From contig NZ_SMRP01000005.1 of assembly GCF_004353915.1 (NCBI RefSeq), forward strand, positions 317,294 through 381,293: a stretch of 64,000 bases of DNA, in the 5' to 3' direction. Shown here in pieces: positions 36,712 through 45,949 of the stretch. Position numbers and translations under genes: made by a program. A model generated the notes under the pieces. It had not been told where the DNA came from and did no database searches. It was given only the letters and a program-made list of their open reading frames with translations. This stretch comes from Paraburkholderia silviterrae (GTDB lineage Bacteria > Pseudomonadota > Gammaproteobacteria > Burkholderiales > Burkholderiaceae). Position 1 is the stretch's first letter; the number at the start of each line of letters is the position of its first letter.

Positions 36712-37773
36712 ATGACGCAACGCAAGGGCAAGACCATGCTCCGAAGGTTGGCCGCGGCGCTCGCGCTGGCAGCGGGACTGAGCGGCTTGAGCGTGCTGGG
36801 CGCGCAGACGGCGCAGGCCGCCGACGCGCACTTCGTGTTGATCAGCCACGCGCCGGATTCGGACTCGTGGTGGAACACCATCAAGAACGCCATCAAGCAA
36901 GCGGACGAGGACTTCAACGTCGAGACCGACTACCGCAATCCGCCCAACGGCGACATCGCCGACATGGCGCGCCTGATCGAGCAAGCCGCCGCGCGCAACT
37001 ACGACGGCGTCATCGTCACCATCGCCGACTACGACGTGCTGAAGAACTCCATCGGCAAGGTCACGGAAAAGAAGATCCCGCTTGTCACGATCAATTCCGG
37101 CACCGAGGAGCAGAGCGCGCAGCTCGGCGCGATCATGCATGTGGGCCAGCCCGAGTACGTGGCGGGCCACGCGGCCGGCGAAAAGGCCAAGGCCGCCGGC
37201 GTGAAGTCGTTCCTCTGCGTGAATCACTTCGCGACCAACGCCGTCTCGTTCGAACGCTGCCGCGGCTTCGCGGACGCGCTGGGCGTGGACTACAAGAGCT
37301 CGACGATCGACTCGGGCCAGGACCCGACCGAGATCCAGTCGAAGGTGAGCGCGTATCTGCGCAACCATCCGAACACCGGCGCGATCCTCACGCTCGGTCC
37401 GGTGCCGGCCGCGGCCACGCTCAAGGCGGTTCAGCAGATGGGCCTCGCGGGCAAGATCTACTTCTGCACCTTCGACTTCTCCGACGAGATCGCCAAGGCG
37501 ATCCGCGCGGGCACGATCCAGTTCGCCATCGACCAGCAGCCGTATCTGCAGGGCTATATCCCGGTGGCCGTGCTGGCGATCGTGAAGAAAGACCATACGA
37601 CCGATCCGGCGAAGATCCGCCAGATCCTCGAAGCCAATCCCAAGTTCAAGCAGCGCCTCGAGACCTACGGTCTGCAACCGTCCTATGGCCCGAAGAACAT
37701 CCGCTCGGGTCCGGGCTTCATCACCAAGGAGAATCTCGACAAGGTTGTGAAGTACGCGGGTCAGTACCGCTGA
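36712..37773 (+). CDS. Sugar/inositol ABC transporter substrate-binding protein
   Basis: A 353-residue periplasmic binding protein of the ribose/LacI-like class. A Sec signal peptide ends near AQAADA (about residue 37). Typical pieces are SDSWWNTIKNAI, GVIVTIADYDVL and ILTLGPVPAAAT. By position in the iol locus it most likely binds myo-inositol (compare IbpA of Caulobacter). ATG 36712 is preceded by AGGTGGAG. The permease gene follows after 154 bases, a gap that contains a small GCTCG-CTT-CGAGC hairpin, which may help keep binding-protein mRNA in excess. Confidence 0.9.
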   Translation: MTQRKGKTMLRRLAAALALAAGLSGLSVLGAQTAQAADAHFVLISHAPDSDSWWNTIKNAIKQADEDFNVETDYRNPPNGDIADMARLIEQAAARNYDGVIVTIADYDVLKNSIGKVTEKKIPLVTINSGTEEQSAQLGAIMHVGQPEYVAGHAAGEKAKAAGVKSFLCVNHFATNAVSFERCRGFADALGVDYKSSTIDSGQDPTEIQSKVSAYLRNHPNTGAILTLGPVPAAATLKAVQQMGLAGKIYFCTFDFSDEIAKAIRAGTIQFAIDQQPYLQGYIPVAVLAIVKKDHTTDPAKIRQILEANPKFKQRLETYGLQPSYGPKNIRSGPGFITKENLDKVVKYAGQYR

Positions 37774-37927
37774 TCCCGCTGGGTTAAAGCGTCTTTTCGT
37801 CAGCCACGCGCGGCGACGGCTCGCTTCGAGCGACACCGACTCGCCTCACGCCTACCGCGCCGCGCATCAACTACCGGGCACGACACGCCGCTTGCGGCAC
37901 ACGCGCACTGGTTATTCTGGAGACATC

Positions 37928-39103
37928 ATGGGTGTAGCCGGCAAACACTTCCCCTCGCATGCAACGGACGGCGCGCAAGATCCACGCGAAGGCCAGCCGT
38001 CGCCGGCGGGGCCTCGCGCCACCGACGAGCGCGTGCGGCGCGAATCGTGGTTCGGGCATCTGCTCGGCCGCCCCGAATTTGCCGCGATTTCCGGCACCGT
38101 GCTCGTGTTCGCCGTGTTCGCAATCGGCGCGGGCGGCTCCGGCATGTTCGACCTCGACGGCGTAATGAACTGGTCGCAGGTTGCCGCTTACTTAGGCATC
38201 CTTTCCGTTGGCGCTTGCCTGCTCATGATCGCGGGCGAGTTCGACCTTTCGATCGGCTCCATGATCGGCTTCGCCGGCATGATGGTGGCCATCCCCACCA
38301 TGTACTTCCACTGGCCCATCGCGCTGTCCATCCTGTTCGCGTTCGTGGGCTGCACGGCGCTCGGCGCCTTGAACGGCTACCTCGTGATGCGCACGCGGCT
38401 GCCCTCGTTTATCGTCACGCTCGCGTTCCTGTTCATCCTGCGCGGCCTCACGCTCGCGCTCTCGATCATGTTCGCCGACCGCACGATCGTCTCGGGCGTG
38501 GGCGACGTCGCGAAAGCCGACTATGTGACCAACCTGCTCTTTCACGGCACGGCGTTCAAGGGCCACTTCGTGGCGCTCGCGCACATCGGCATCGGCAAGA
38601 TGCTCGACAACGGCCAGCCGCTCGTGCCGGGTGTGCCGAAGGTGATCCTCTGGTGGTTCGCGCTCGTGGCCATCGGCGCGTTCACGCTCGCCAAGACGCG
38701 CTACGGCAACTGGATCCTCGCCGTGGGCGGCGACGCCAACGCCGCGAAGAATGTGGGTGTGCCGGTCAAGCGCGTCAAGATCTCGCTCTTCATGCTGACC
38801 GCGTTCTGCTCGTGTCTGTTTGCCGTGCTGCAAGTGTGCGACATCGGCTCGGCCGCCGCCGACCGCGGCCTGCAAAAGGAATTCGAGGCGATCATCGCCG
38901 CGGTGATCGGCGGCACGCTGCTGACAGGCGGCTACGGCTCGGTGATCGGCGCGGCGTTCGGCGCGCTCATCTTCGGCGTCGTGCAGATCGGCATCACCTA
39001 TACGAACATCGATTCGGACTGGTTCCGCGTCTTCCTCGGCATGATGCTGCTGATCGCCGTGCTCTTTAACCACTATGTGCGCCGCCGCGTCGCGCAATCG
39101 TAA
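37928..39103 (+). CDS. ABC transporter permease (inositol/ribose type)
   Basis: A 391-residue inner-membrane permease of the RbsC/IatP class with about ten hydrophobic helices from residue ~60 onward. [21 protein letters not shown] is the class signature and [25 protein letters not shown] a later conserved block. The N-terminal ~50 residues are hydrophilic. CTGGAG lies six bases before the ATG. The ATPase gene begins 13 bases after its stop. Confidence 0.93.
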   Translation: MGVAGKHFPSHATDGAQDPREGQPSPAGPRATDERVRRESWFGHLLGRPEFAAISGTVLVFAVFAIGAGGSGMFDLDGVMNWSQVAAYLGILSVGACLLMIAGEFDLSIGSMIGFAGMMVAIPTMYFHWPIALSILFAFVGCTALGALNGYLVMRTRLPSFIVTLAFLFILRGLTLALSIMFADRTIVSGVGDVAKADYVTNLLFHGTAFKGHFVALAHIGIGKMLDNGQPLVPGVPKVILWWFALVAIGAFTLAKTRYGNWILAVGGDANAAKNVGVPVKRVKISLFMLTAFCSCLFAVLQVCDIGSAAADRGLQKEFEAIIAAVIGGTLLTGGYGSVIGAAFGALIFGVVQIGITYTNIDSDWFRVFLGMMLLIAVLFNHYVRRRVAQS

Positions 39104-39116
39104 GCCGGAGGCCGAC

Positions 39117-39977
39117 ATGACCCCATCGCAAAACAGCGCGCAAAACGGCGCACAAGACACCGTGCAAGACAGCGCCGTGCACGAGACCGCGAGTGGCGAC
39201 ACGATCCTCGCTCTCGAAAACGTCAGCAAGTACTTCGGCAAGGTGATCGCGCTCAACGGCGTCACGCTGCGCTTGAAGCGCGGCGAAGTGCACTGCCTGC
39301 TCGGCGACAACGGCGCGGGCAAGTCCACGCTAATCAAGACGCTGGCTGGCGTGCACGCGCCCACCTCGGGCCAGTATTTCGTGGACGGCAAGCCCGTCCA
39401 CTTCGAATCGCCGAGAGACGCGCTCGACCTCGGCATCGCGACCGTCTACCAGGATCTCGCGCTGGTGCCGCTGCTCTCGGTGGCGCGCAACTTCTTCATG
39501 GGCCGCGAGCCGCAGAAGAAATTGTTCGGCCTCCTCAATGTCATGGATCTCGATTCGAGCGCCCAGATCGCCAAGGAGCGCCTCGCGGAAATGGGCATCA
39601 ACGTGCGCGACCCGCATCAGGCCATCGGCACGATGTCGGGCGGCGAGCGCCAGTGCCTCGCGATCGCGCGTGCGATCCACTTCGGCGCGCGCGTGCTGAT
39701 TCTCGACGAGCCGACCGCCGCGCTCGGCGTGAAGCAGAGCTTCAACGTGCTCAGGTTGATCCATAGCGCCCGCGCAAAAGGCATCTCGGTGATCTTCATC
39801 ACGCACAACGTGCACCACGCCTACCCGATTGGCGATTCGTTCACGCTGCTCAATCGCGGCCGCTCGCTCGGCACGTACACGAAGGACACCATCAGCAAGA
39901 ACGAGGTGCTCGACATGATGGCCGGCGGCGCGGAGATGCAGAAGATGATTGCCGAGCTCGACGGCGCGACCATTTGA
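39117..39977 (+). CDS. ABC transporter ATP-binding protein, single-domain sugar type
   Basis: A 286-residue ATPase with Walker [10 protein letters not shown], signature [15 protein letters not shown], Walker [10 protein letters not shown] and switch His in FITHNVHHA. Most ribose/xylose-type importers use a double-length ATPase of about 500 residues; this one has a single nucleotide-binding domain and presumably works as a homodimer, as in FrcA-like systems. The first ~25 residues are a Gln/Asn-rich extension. CCGGAGG precedes the ATG. Confidence 0.93.
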   Translation: MTPSQNSAQNGAQDTVQDSAVHETASGDTILALENVSKYFGKVIALNGVTLRLKRGEVHCLLGDNGAGKSTLIKTLAGVHAPTSGQYFVDGKPVHFESPRDALDLGIATVYQDLALVPLLSVARNFFMGREPQKKLFGLLNVMDLDSSAQIAKERLAEMGINVRDPHQAIGTMSGGERQCLAIARAIHFGARVLILDEPTAALGVKQSFNVLRLIHSARAKGISVIFITHNVHHAYPIGDSFTLLNRGRSLGTYTKDTISKNEVLDMMAGGAEMQKMIAELDGATI

Positions 39978-40006
39978 GGCGCGCGCGTCGACTCCGGATC
40001 GAGTCT

Positions 40007-40039
40007 GAATTGAGACCGAACTGAGACCGAACTGAGACC
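40007..40039. repeat. Three tandem 11-bp repeats upstream of iolC
   Basis: GAATTGAGACC is followed by two copies of GAACTGAGACC, head to tail, 20 bases before the iolC start. A small GACTC...GAGTC inverted repeat (39990-40005) sits immediately before the array. Confidence 0.85.
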
Positions 40040-40058
40040 GCATACGACAGGAATGCTC

Positions 40059-42074
40059 ATGGCCCTCCCCCGCACCAACCCTTCACGCTTCGCATCCGGA
40101 CGCAGCCGCGATATCGTCTGCCTCGGCCGGCTCGGCGTCGATCTCTACGCTCAGCAAGTCGGCGCGCGGCTCGAAGACGTCTCCACCTTCGCCAAGTATC
40201 TCGGCGGCTCGTCGGCGAACATCGCGTTCGGCTGCGCGCGGCTCGGCCTGAGCTCGGCCATGCTCACGCGCGTCGGCGACGACCACATGGGCCGCTTTCT
40301 CACCGAAACGCTCGCGAAAGAAGGCTGCGACACGAGCCACGTGCGCGTCGACCCCGAGCGGCTGACCGCACTCGTGCTGCTCGGCCTGAAAGACCGCGAC
40401 ACGTTTCCGCTCATTTTCTATCGCGAGAACTGCGCCGACATGGCCGTCGATGCGGGCGACTTCGACGAGGCGTTCATTGCCTCGTCCAAGGCGCTGCTCA
40501 TCACCGGCACGCACTTCTCGACCGGGCAGGTGAACCGCGCAAGTCTTCAGGCGCTCGACTACGCGCGCCGCAACGACGTGCGCACCGTGCTCGACATCGA
40601 CTATCGCCCGGTGCTCTGGGGGCTGACCGGCAAGGCCGACGGCGAGACGCGCTTTATCGCGAGCGCAGGCGTGAGCGAGCATCTGCAGCGCATCCTGCCC
40701 CTCTTCGATCTCGTGATCGGCACCGAAGAGGAATTGCGCATCGCGGGCGGCCAAGAGACGCTCGTCGATGCGCTCAAGCGCGTGCGCGAAGTCACGCCCG
40801 CCACGCTGCTCGTGAAGCGGGGGCCGCTCGGCTGCCAGATCGTCGAGGGAGCGGTGCCCGATTCGCTCGACGAGGTGCCGCTGCAACGCGGCGTGGAGGT
40901 CGAAGTGCTCAACGTGCTCGGCGCGGGCGATGCGTTCGCCTCGGGCTTTCTGTCGGGCTGGCTGCGCGATGCGCCGCTCGAAGACTGCGCGCGCGCGGCC
41001 AATGCGTGCGGCGCGCTCGTGGTCTCGCGCCACGGCTGCGCGCCCGCGATGCCCACGCCCGCGGAGCTCGACTATTTCCTGCGCGAAGCCGCGGCGAACC
41101 CCGTGCGCATGCGCCGCCCCGATCGCGACGCCACGCTCGCCCGCCTGCACCGCGTGACCCCTGCGCGCAAGCACTACGACGAGGTGCTGGGCTTCGCGTT
41201 CGACCATCGCAACCAGTTCTTCGACCTCGCCCAGCAGACTGGCGCCAGCGAGACGCGCATCTCGTACCTGAAAAACCTGTTCGTCGATGCCGTGGCGCAG
41301 ACGGAAAGCGCGCTCGGTCTGCAAGGCTGCATCGGTGTCCTGATCGACGATCGCTATGGCCAGGACGCGCTCAACGCCGCGACCGGTCGCGACTGGTGGA
41401 TCGGCCGCCCGGTCGAGCTGCCGGGCTCGGTGCCGCTCGTGTTCGACCATGGCCGCTCGATCGGCACGACGCTCGCAGCCTGGCCCATCGGGCACACGGT
41501 CAAGTGTCTCGTGCAGTTCCATCCCGACGAGCCGATGGAGCAGCGCCTCGAACAGGAAGCGCAACTGCGCGCGCTCTACGACGCCGTGCAGGCGAGCGGC
41601 CACGAACTGCTGCTCGAAGTGATTCCGCCGAAGCTCGGCGGCCGGCCGAACGCACCCGACACGGTCTATCGCGCGCTCAAGCGGCTCTACAATATCGGCC
41701 TCTACCCCGAGTGGTGGAAGCTCGAGCCGATGGACGCGGCGCAGTGGCGCGACATAGACGCGCTGATCGCCGAGCGCGACCCGCATTGCCGCGGCGTCGT
41801 GCTGCTCGGCCTCTCCGCGCCCATCGAGCAGTTGACCAGCGGTTTTCGCGCGGCAGCGGCTTCGCAGACGTGCCGCGGCTTCACGGTGGGCCGCACCATC
41901 TTCTACGAGCCGAGCTTCGCCTGGCTCGCAGGTGAAATCGACGACCAGGAATTGATCGCGCGCGTGCGCCGCGCCTTCGAGACGCTGATCGCGGCATGGC
42001 GCGCCGCGCGCGGCCAGGCGCCAGGCCAGCCAGATCACGATGCCCATGCCACGCGCGAGGAGAAAGCAGCATGA
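40059..42074 (+). CDS. iolC: 5-dehydro-2-deoxygluconokinase fused to DUF2090 aldolase-like domain (IolC-IolJ-type)
   Basis: A 671-residue two-domain protein. Residues ~15-330 are a PfkB sugar kinase: YLGGSSANIAFGCARLG near the start and VLGAGDAF with the catalytic base Asp291. It would phosphorylate 5-dehydro-2-deoxy-D-gluconate. Residues ~350-655 are DUF2090, related to class-I aldolases, with FDHRNQFFDL at its start and GFTVGRTIF near the end. As no separate iolJ is present, this half probably cleaves the phosphorylated product to malonate semialdehyde and dihydroxyacetone phosphate. ATG 40059 is preferred over 40053 because AGGA lies six bases before it. The stop overlaps iolD (ATGA). Confidence 0.92.
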   Translation: MALPRTNPSRFASGRSRDIVCLGRLGVDLYAQQVGARLEDVSTFAKYLGGSSANIAFGCARLGLSSAMLTRVGDDHMGRFLTETLAKEGCDTSHVRVDPERLTALVLLGLKDRDTFPLIFYRENCADMAVDAGDFDEAFIASSKALLITGTHFSTGQVNRASLQALDYARRNDVRTVLDIDYRPVLWGLTGKADGETRFIASAGVSEHLQRILPLFDLVIGTEEELRIAGGQETLVDALKRVREVTPATLLVKRGPLGCQIVEGAVPDSLDEVPLQRGVEVEVLNVLGAGDAFASGFLSGWLRDAPLEDCARAANACGALVVSRHGCAPAMPTPAELDYFLREAAANPVRMRRPDRDATLARLHRVTPARKHYDEVLGFAFDHRNQFFDLAQQTGASETRISYLKNLFVDAVAQTESALGLQGCIGVLIDDRYGQDALNAATGRDWWIGRPVELPGSVPLVFDHGRSIGTTLAAWPIGHTVKCLVQFHPDEPMEQRLEQEAQLRALYDAVQASGHELLLEVIPPKLGGRPNAPDTVYRALKRLYNIGLYPEWWKLEPMDAAQWRDIDALIAERDPHCRGVVLLGLSAPIEQLTSGFRAAAASQTCRGFTVGRTIFYEPSFAWLAGEIDDQELIARVRRAFETLIAAWRAARGQAPGQPDHDAHATREEKAA

Positions 42075-44110
42075 ATCAGCGCATCGCTCCTATTTCCGGT
42101 GCTTCGCACGAGGGACAACCGAACGCCGTGCCGGGTTCGGCCGCCGCCACGGTGCGCCTCACCGCGGCGCAGGCACTGGTGCGCTTTCTCGCCGCCCAGC
42201 GTGTGGCCTGCGAAGACGGCTCGGGCCGCACCGAGCCGCTCTTCGGCGGCGTGTTCGCCATCTTCGGGCACGGCAACGTGGCGGGCCTCGGCGAGGCGCT
42301 CTATCACTATCGCCACGAACTGCCCACGCTGCGCGCGCACAACGAGCAAGCGATGGCGCACAGCGCGATCGCCTACGCGAAGGCGCATTTCCGCCGCCGC
42401 ATGATGGCCGTGACCACCTCGATCGGCCCCGGCGCCACCAACCTCGTGACGGCCGCCGCGCTCGCGCACGTGAACCGGCTGCCACTCTTGCTCCTGCCCG
42501 GCGACATCTTCGTCTCGCGCGAACCCGACCCGGTGCTGCAGCAGATCGAAGATCCCCATGATGGCGGCCTTTCCGCCAACGATGCGCTCAAGCCCGTATC
42601 GCGCTACTTCGACCGAATCGTGCATCCCGCGCAATTGCTCACCGCGTTGCCGCGCGCGCTGCGCGTGCTCACCGACGCCGCGCTGTGCGGCCCGGTCACG
42701 CTCGCGCTGCCGCAGGACGTGCAGGCCATGGCGTGGGACTATCCCGCGAGTTTCTTCACACCGCGCCTCGTGAGCTTTCACGCCCCCGCACCCGTGCAGA
42801 GCGAGATCGACGCGGCGCTCGCGCAACTGCATCGCGCGAAGCGTCCGCTCATCGTCGCGGGCGGCGGCGTGCTCTACTCGCGCGCCGCGCCTCAATTGCA
42901 GGCACTCGCCGCGGCGCGCGGCATTCCGGTGGCGGAAACCCAGGCCGGCAAAGGCGCGCTCGCCTGGGACGATCCGCTCAATGTGGGCGCGATCGGCGTG
43001 ACGGGCTCGCCCGCCGCGAACGCACTCGCACGCGACGCCGACTGCATTGTTGCGGTGGGCACCCGTCTGCAGGACTTCACGACCGGCTCGAATTCGCTGT
43101 TCGCGCACGCGCACGTGATCGGCGTGAATACAAACGGCTTCGATGCGCTCAAGCACAACGGGCTTGCCGTGGAAGCCGACGCGAAGCTCGCACTCGCGGC
43201 GCTGAGCGACGAGCTGATCAACTGGCGTGCCGACGCGAACTGGAGCGCGCATGCACGACGCCTCGCCGACGAATGGCGCGCGAGCGTCGAAGCGCTCACG
43301 CACGCGCCACAGGAACGCCACAGCCTGCCCTACGACGCCGACGTGATCGGCGCCGTGCAGCGCTCGTCGAGCCGTTCGTACACCGAAGATATCGTCGTGT
43401 GCGCGGCCGGCACGCTGCCCGCCGAGTTGCACAAGCTCTGGCGTGCCGGCCAGCCGGGCGCCTACCACGTCGAATACGGCTACTCGTGCATGGGCTATGA
43501 GATCGCGGGCGGGCTCGGCGCGAAGCTCGCGCGGCCCGAGCGCGAAGTCATCGTCATGGTGGGCGATGGCAGCTACCTGATGATGAACAGCGAAATCGCC
43601 ACCTCGGTGATGCTCGGCGCGAAGCTCATCATCGTCGTGCTCGACAACCGCGGCTACGGCTGCATCAACCGGCTCCAGCAGGCCTGCGGCAGTGCACCGT
43701 TCAACAACCTCTTCGAGGACTGCGCGCAAGGGCCGCTTGGCGCGCCGCGCATCGACTTCGCCTCGCACGCGCGCTCGCTGGGCGCGCAGGCCGAGCACGT
43801 CGCCAACGTCGCGGAACTCGAAACCGCGCTGCAACGCGCGCGCGCCGCGTCGCGCACCTACCTCATCAGCATCGACACCGATCCCGCGCGCACGACCGAG
43901 GACGGCGGATGGTGGTGGGAAGTCGCCGTGCCCGAGGTTTCGACGCGCGCCACCGTGCGCGAGGCGCGCCAGCGCTACGACGCGCATCTCGCCCAACGCG
44001 GCCAGCGCGAGCGCGGTGGCGACGCGCCGCCCGCGACGAAGCCAGCGTCCGGCAGTGAAAATGAAAGCGCCAAGGAAAGCGGTAGCGCAGCCGATCCAAC
44101 CCAGGCATGA
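42071..44110 (+). CDS. iolD: 3D-(3,5/4)-trihydroxycyclohexane-1,2-dione acylhydrolase
   Basis: A 679-residue thiamine-diphosphate enzyme that opens the ring of the diketo intermediate to 5-deoxy-glucuronate. The N-terminal domain has the catalytic-Glu region (LRAHNEQAMAHSAIA), and the ThDP motif GDGSYLMMNSEIA...NRGYG lies near residues 500-535. The last ~50 residues (after QRYDAHLAQRGQ) are a hydrophilic tail beyond the usual end. The gene is translationally coupled to iolC and followed by iolE after 34 bases. Confidence 0.95.
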   Translation: MNQRIAPISGASHEGQPNAVPGSAAATVRLTAAQALVRFLAAQRVACEDGSGRTEPLFGGVFAIFGHGNVAGLGEALYHYRHELPTLRAHNEQAMAHSAIAYAKAHFRRRMMAVTTSIGPGATNLVTAAALAHVNRLPLLLLPGDIFVSREPDPVLQQIEDPHDGGLSANDALKPVSRYFDRIVHPAQLLTALPRALRVLTDAALCGPVTLALPQDVQAMAWDYPASFFTPRLVSFHAPAPVQSEIDAALAQLHRAKRPLIVAGGGVLYSRAAPQLQALAAARGIPVAETQAGKGALAWDDPLNVGAIGVTGSPAANALARDADCIVAVGTRLQDFTTGSNSLFAHAHVIGVNTNGFDALKHNGLAVEADAKLALAALSDELINWRADANWSAHARRLADEWRASVEALTHAPQERHSLPYDADVIGAVQRSSSRSYTEDIVVCAAGTLPAELHKLWRAGQPGAYHVEYGYSCMGYEIAGGLGAKLARPEREVIVMVGDGSYLMMNSEIATSVMLGAKLIIVVLDNRGYGCINRLQQACGSAPFNNLFEDCAQGPLGAPRIDFASHARSLGAQAEHVANVAELETALQRARAASRTYLISIDTDPARTTEDGGWWWEVAVPEVSTRATVREARQRYDAHLAQRGQRERGGDAPPATKPASGSENESAKESGSAADPTQA

Positions 44111-44144
44111 CGAGACTCACGTTTGCAGAGAACGAGGAACGCAC

Positions 44145-45068
44145 ATGAGCGCATTTGAAGTACGCATCGGCATCAATCCGCTATCGTGGATGAACGACGA
44201 CCTGCCCTCGCTCGGCGGCGAAATACCGCTCTCCCAGGCGCTCACCGAGGGGCGCGAGATCGGCTACGAAGGCTTCGAGCTCGGCAACAAGTTTCCGCGC
44301 GAGCCGCAAGCGCTCAAGGCATTGCTCGCGCAATACGACCTCTCGCTCGTGTCCGGCTGGTACTCGGGCATGCTCGCGCGGCGCAGCGTGGCTGAAGAGA
44401 TCGCGGCCGTCGACAAGCATCTCGACCTGCTCGCGCAGAACGGCGCTACGGTGATGGTCTACGGCGAAGTGGCTGACTCGATCCAGGGCGCGCCGCGCCC
44501 GCTCTATCAGCGGCCGCGCTTTTTCAGCGAGCAGCAGTGGGACGAATACGCCGCGCGCGTGGATGCCTTCGCGCGTCATGCGCTCTCGCGTGGCGTGCGG
44601 CTCGCCTATCACCATCACATGGGCGCCTATGTGGAAACGCCCGCCGACATCGACAAGCTCATGGCGCGCACCAGCGAAGCTGTGGGCCTGCTGTTCGACG
44701 CGGGCCATATCACGTTCGCGGGCGGCGACCCCGTAGTGGAGCTCGACAAGCACATCGCACGCGTATGCCATGTGCACTGCAAGGACGTGCGCCCCGCCGT
44801 GGTGAAGCTCGCGCGCAACCGCAACTGGAGTTTCCTCGACGCGGTGCTCGCGGGCGCGTTCACGGTGCCCGGCGACGGCGCCGTCGATTTTCCGGCGATC
44901 ATCGCGCGTCTGAAGCGGCACGGCTACCGCGGCTGGCTAGTGGTGGAAGCCGAGCAGGACCCCGTGATCGCGCCGTCGTACGCGTACGCGCAGAAGGGCT
45001 ATCGCACGCTGCGCTCGCTCGTCGATTCGGAGAGCGTATCAAGCAACACCAGCAAGGAGGCAGCATGA
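44145..45068 (+). CDS. iolE: Myo-inosose-2 dehydratase
   Basis: A 307-residue xylose-isomerase-like TIM-barrel enzyme that dehydrates 2-keto-myo-inositol to the diketone substrate of IolD. Conserved pieces are GINPLSWMNDD, GYEGFELGNKFP, YHHHMGAYVET, LLFDAGHITFAGGDP and VVEAEQDP, which supply metal-binding Glu/Asp/His. ATG 44145 follows a GAGGAACGC site. The stop overlaps the iolB ATG by four bases. Confidence 0.95.
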   Translation: MSAFEVRIGINPLSWMNDDLPSLGGEIPLSQALTEGREIGYEGFELGNKFPREPQALKALLAQYDLSLVSGWYSGMLARRSVAEEIAAVDKHLDLLAQNGATVMVYGEVADSIQGAPRPLYQRPRFFSEQQWDEYAARVDAFARHALSRGVRLAYHHHMGAYVETPADIDKLMARTSEAVGLLFDAGHITFAGGDPVVELDKHIARVCHVHCKDVRPAVVKLARNRNWSFLDAVLAGAFTVPGDGAVDFPAIIARLKRHGYRGWLVVEAEQDPVIAPSYAYAQKGYRTLRSLVDSESVSSNTSKEAA

Positions 45069-45868
45069 GCCTGCTAGTCAAGGCCGCGCGCGAAGGCCAG
45101 ACGATCGCGCGCGTCACGCCCGCCACGGCGGGCTGGCGCTATGTCGGCTTCGCCGCGTACCGCATGGACGCCGACGATATCGTCTACGTACACGAAACGG
45201 ACCGCGAGAGCTGCATCGTCGTGCTCTCGGGCGCCGTGGACATCGAGGCAGACGGCAAGCGTCATTCGGGCCTCGGCTCGCGTGACAGTGTATTCGAAGA
45301 CGCCGCGCCCTATGCGCTCTACGTGCCGCCCGGTGTGAAGGCGGTGGTGCGCGCCACGCGCGAAGCCGAGTTGGGCGTGGCGAGCGCGCCAGCGCTCGGC
45401 ACACTGCCCGTGCGGCTCATCGAGCCCGCGCAAATGAAGCGCTCCACGCGCGGCAAAGGCGCGAATACGCGCTACGTCTGCGATATTCTTGCGCAGACCG
45501 AGCCGGCGGAATCGTTGCTCGTGGTGGAAGTGCGCACGCCTTCGGGTCATTCGTCGAGCTATCCGCCGCACAAGCACGATGCCGACCGCCTGCCGCACGA
45601 AAGCGCGCTGGAAGAGACCTATTACCACCGGCTCAATCCGCAGCAAGGCTTCGCCTTCCAGCGTGTCTATACCGACCTGCGCGACCTCGACGAGACCATG
45701 GCCGTGGAGGACCACGACGTCGTGATGGTGCCGCGCGGCTATCATCCGGTGGTCGTGCCGTACGGCTACGACTCGTATTACCTGAACGTGATGGCGGGCC
45801 CCACGCGCGAGTGGCACTTCCACAACGATCCCGCGCACGAGTGGATCATCGAGCGCGACGCGAAGTAA
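45065..45868 (+). CDS. iolB: 5-deoxy-glucuronate isomerase
   Basis: A 267-residue bicupin that isomerises 5-deoxy-D-glucuronate to the ketone form phosphorylated by IolC. The second cupin shows the metal ligands in SYPPHKHD and EETYYHRLNPQQGFAFQRVYT, and the end AGPTREWHFHNDPAHEWI is diagnostic for IolB. It is the last gene of the rightward iol operon; a terminator follows 22 bases after the stop. Confidence 0.96.
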   Translation: MSLLVKAAREGQTIARVTPATAGWRYVGFAAYRMDADDIVYVHETDRESCIVVLSGAVDIEADGKRHSGLGSRDSVFEDAAPYALYVPPGVKAVVRATREAELGVASAPALGTLPVRLIEPAQMKRSTRGKGANTRYVCDILAQTEPAESLLVVEVRTPSGHSSSYPPHKHDADRLPHESALEETYYHRLNPQQGFAFQRVYTDLRDLDETMAVEDHDVVMVPRGYHPVVVPYGYDSYYLNVMAGPTREWHFHNDPAHEWIIERDAK

Positions 45869-45890
45869 GGCAACACGATTCGCACCACGT

Positions 45891-45929
45891 AAAACGCCGC
45901 GCTGCCTGATCAAGCAGCGCGGCGTTTTT
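45891..45929. terminator. Bidirectional terminator between iolB and the chemoreceptor gene
   Basis: AAAACGCCGCGCTGC and GCAGCGCGGCGTTTT pair over 15 bp around an 8-base loop, with T's after the plus-strand arm. It sits between convergent genes. Confidence 0.92.
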
Positions 45930-45949
45930 GCGTGCAGCGTGGTCGAAAA

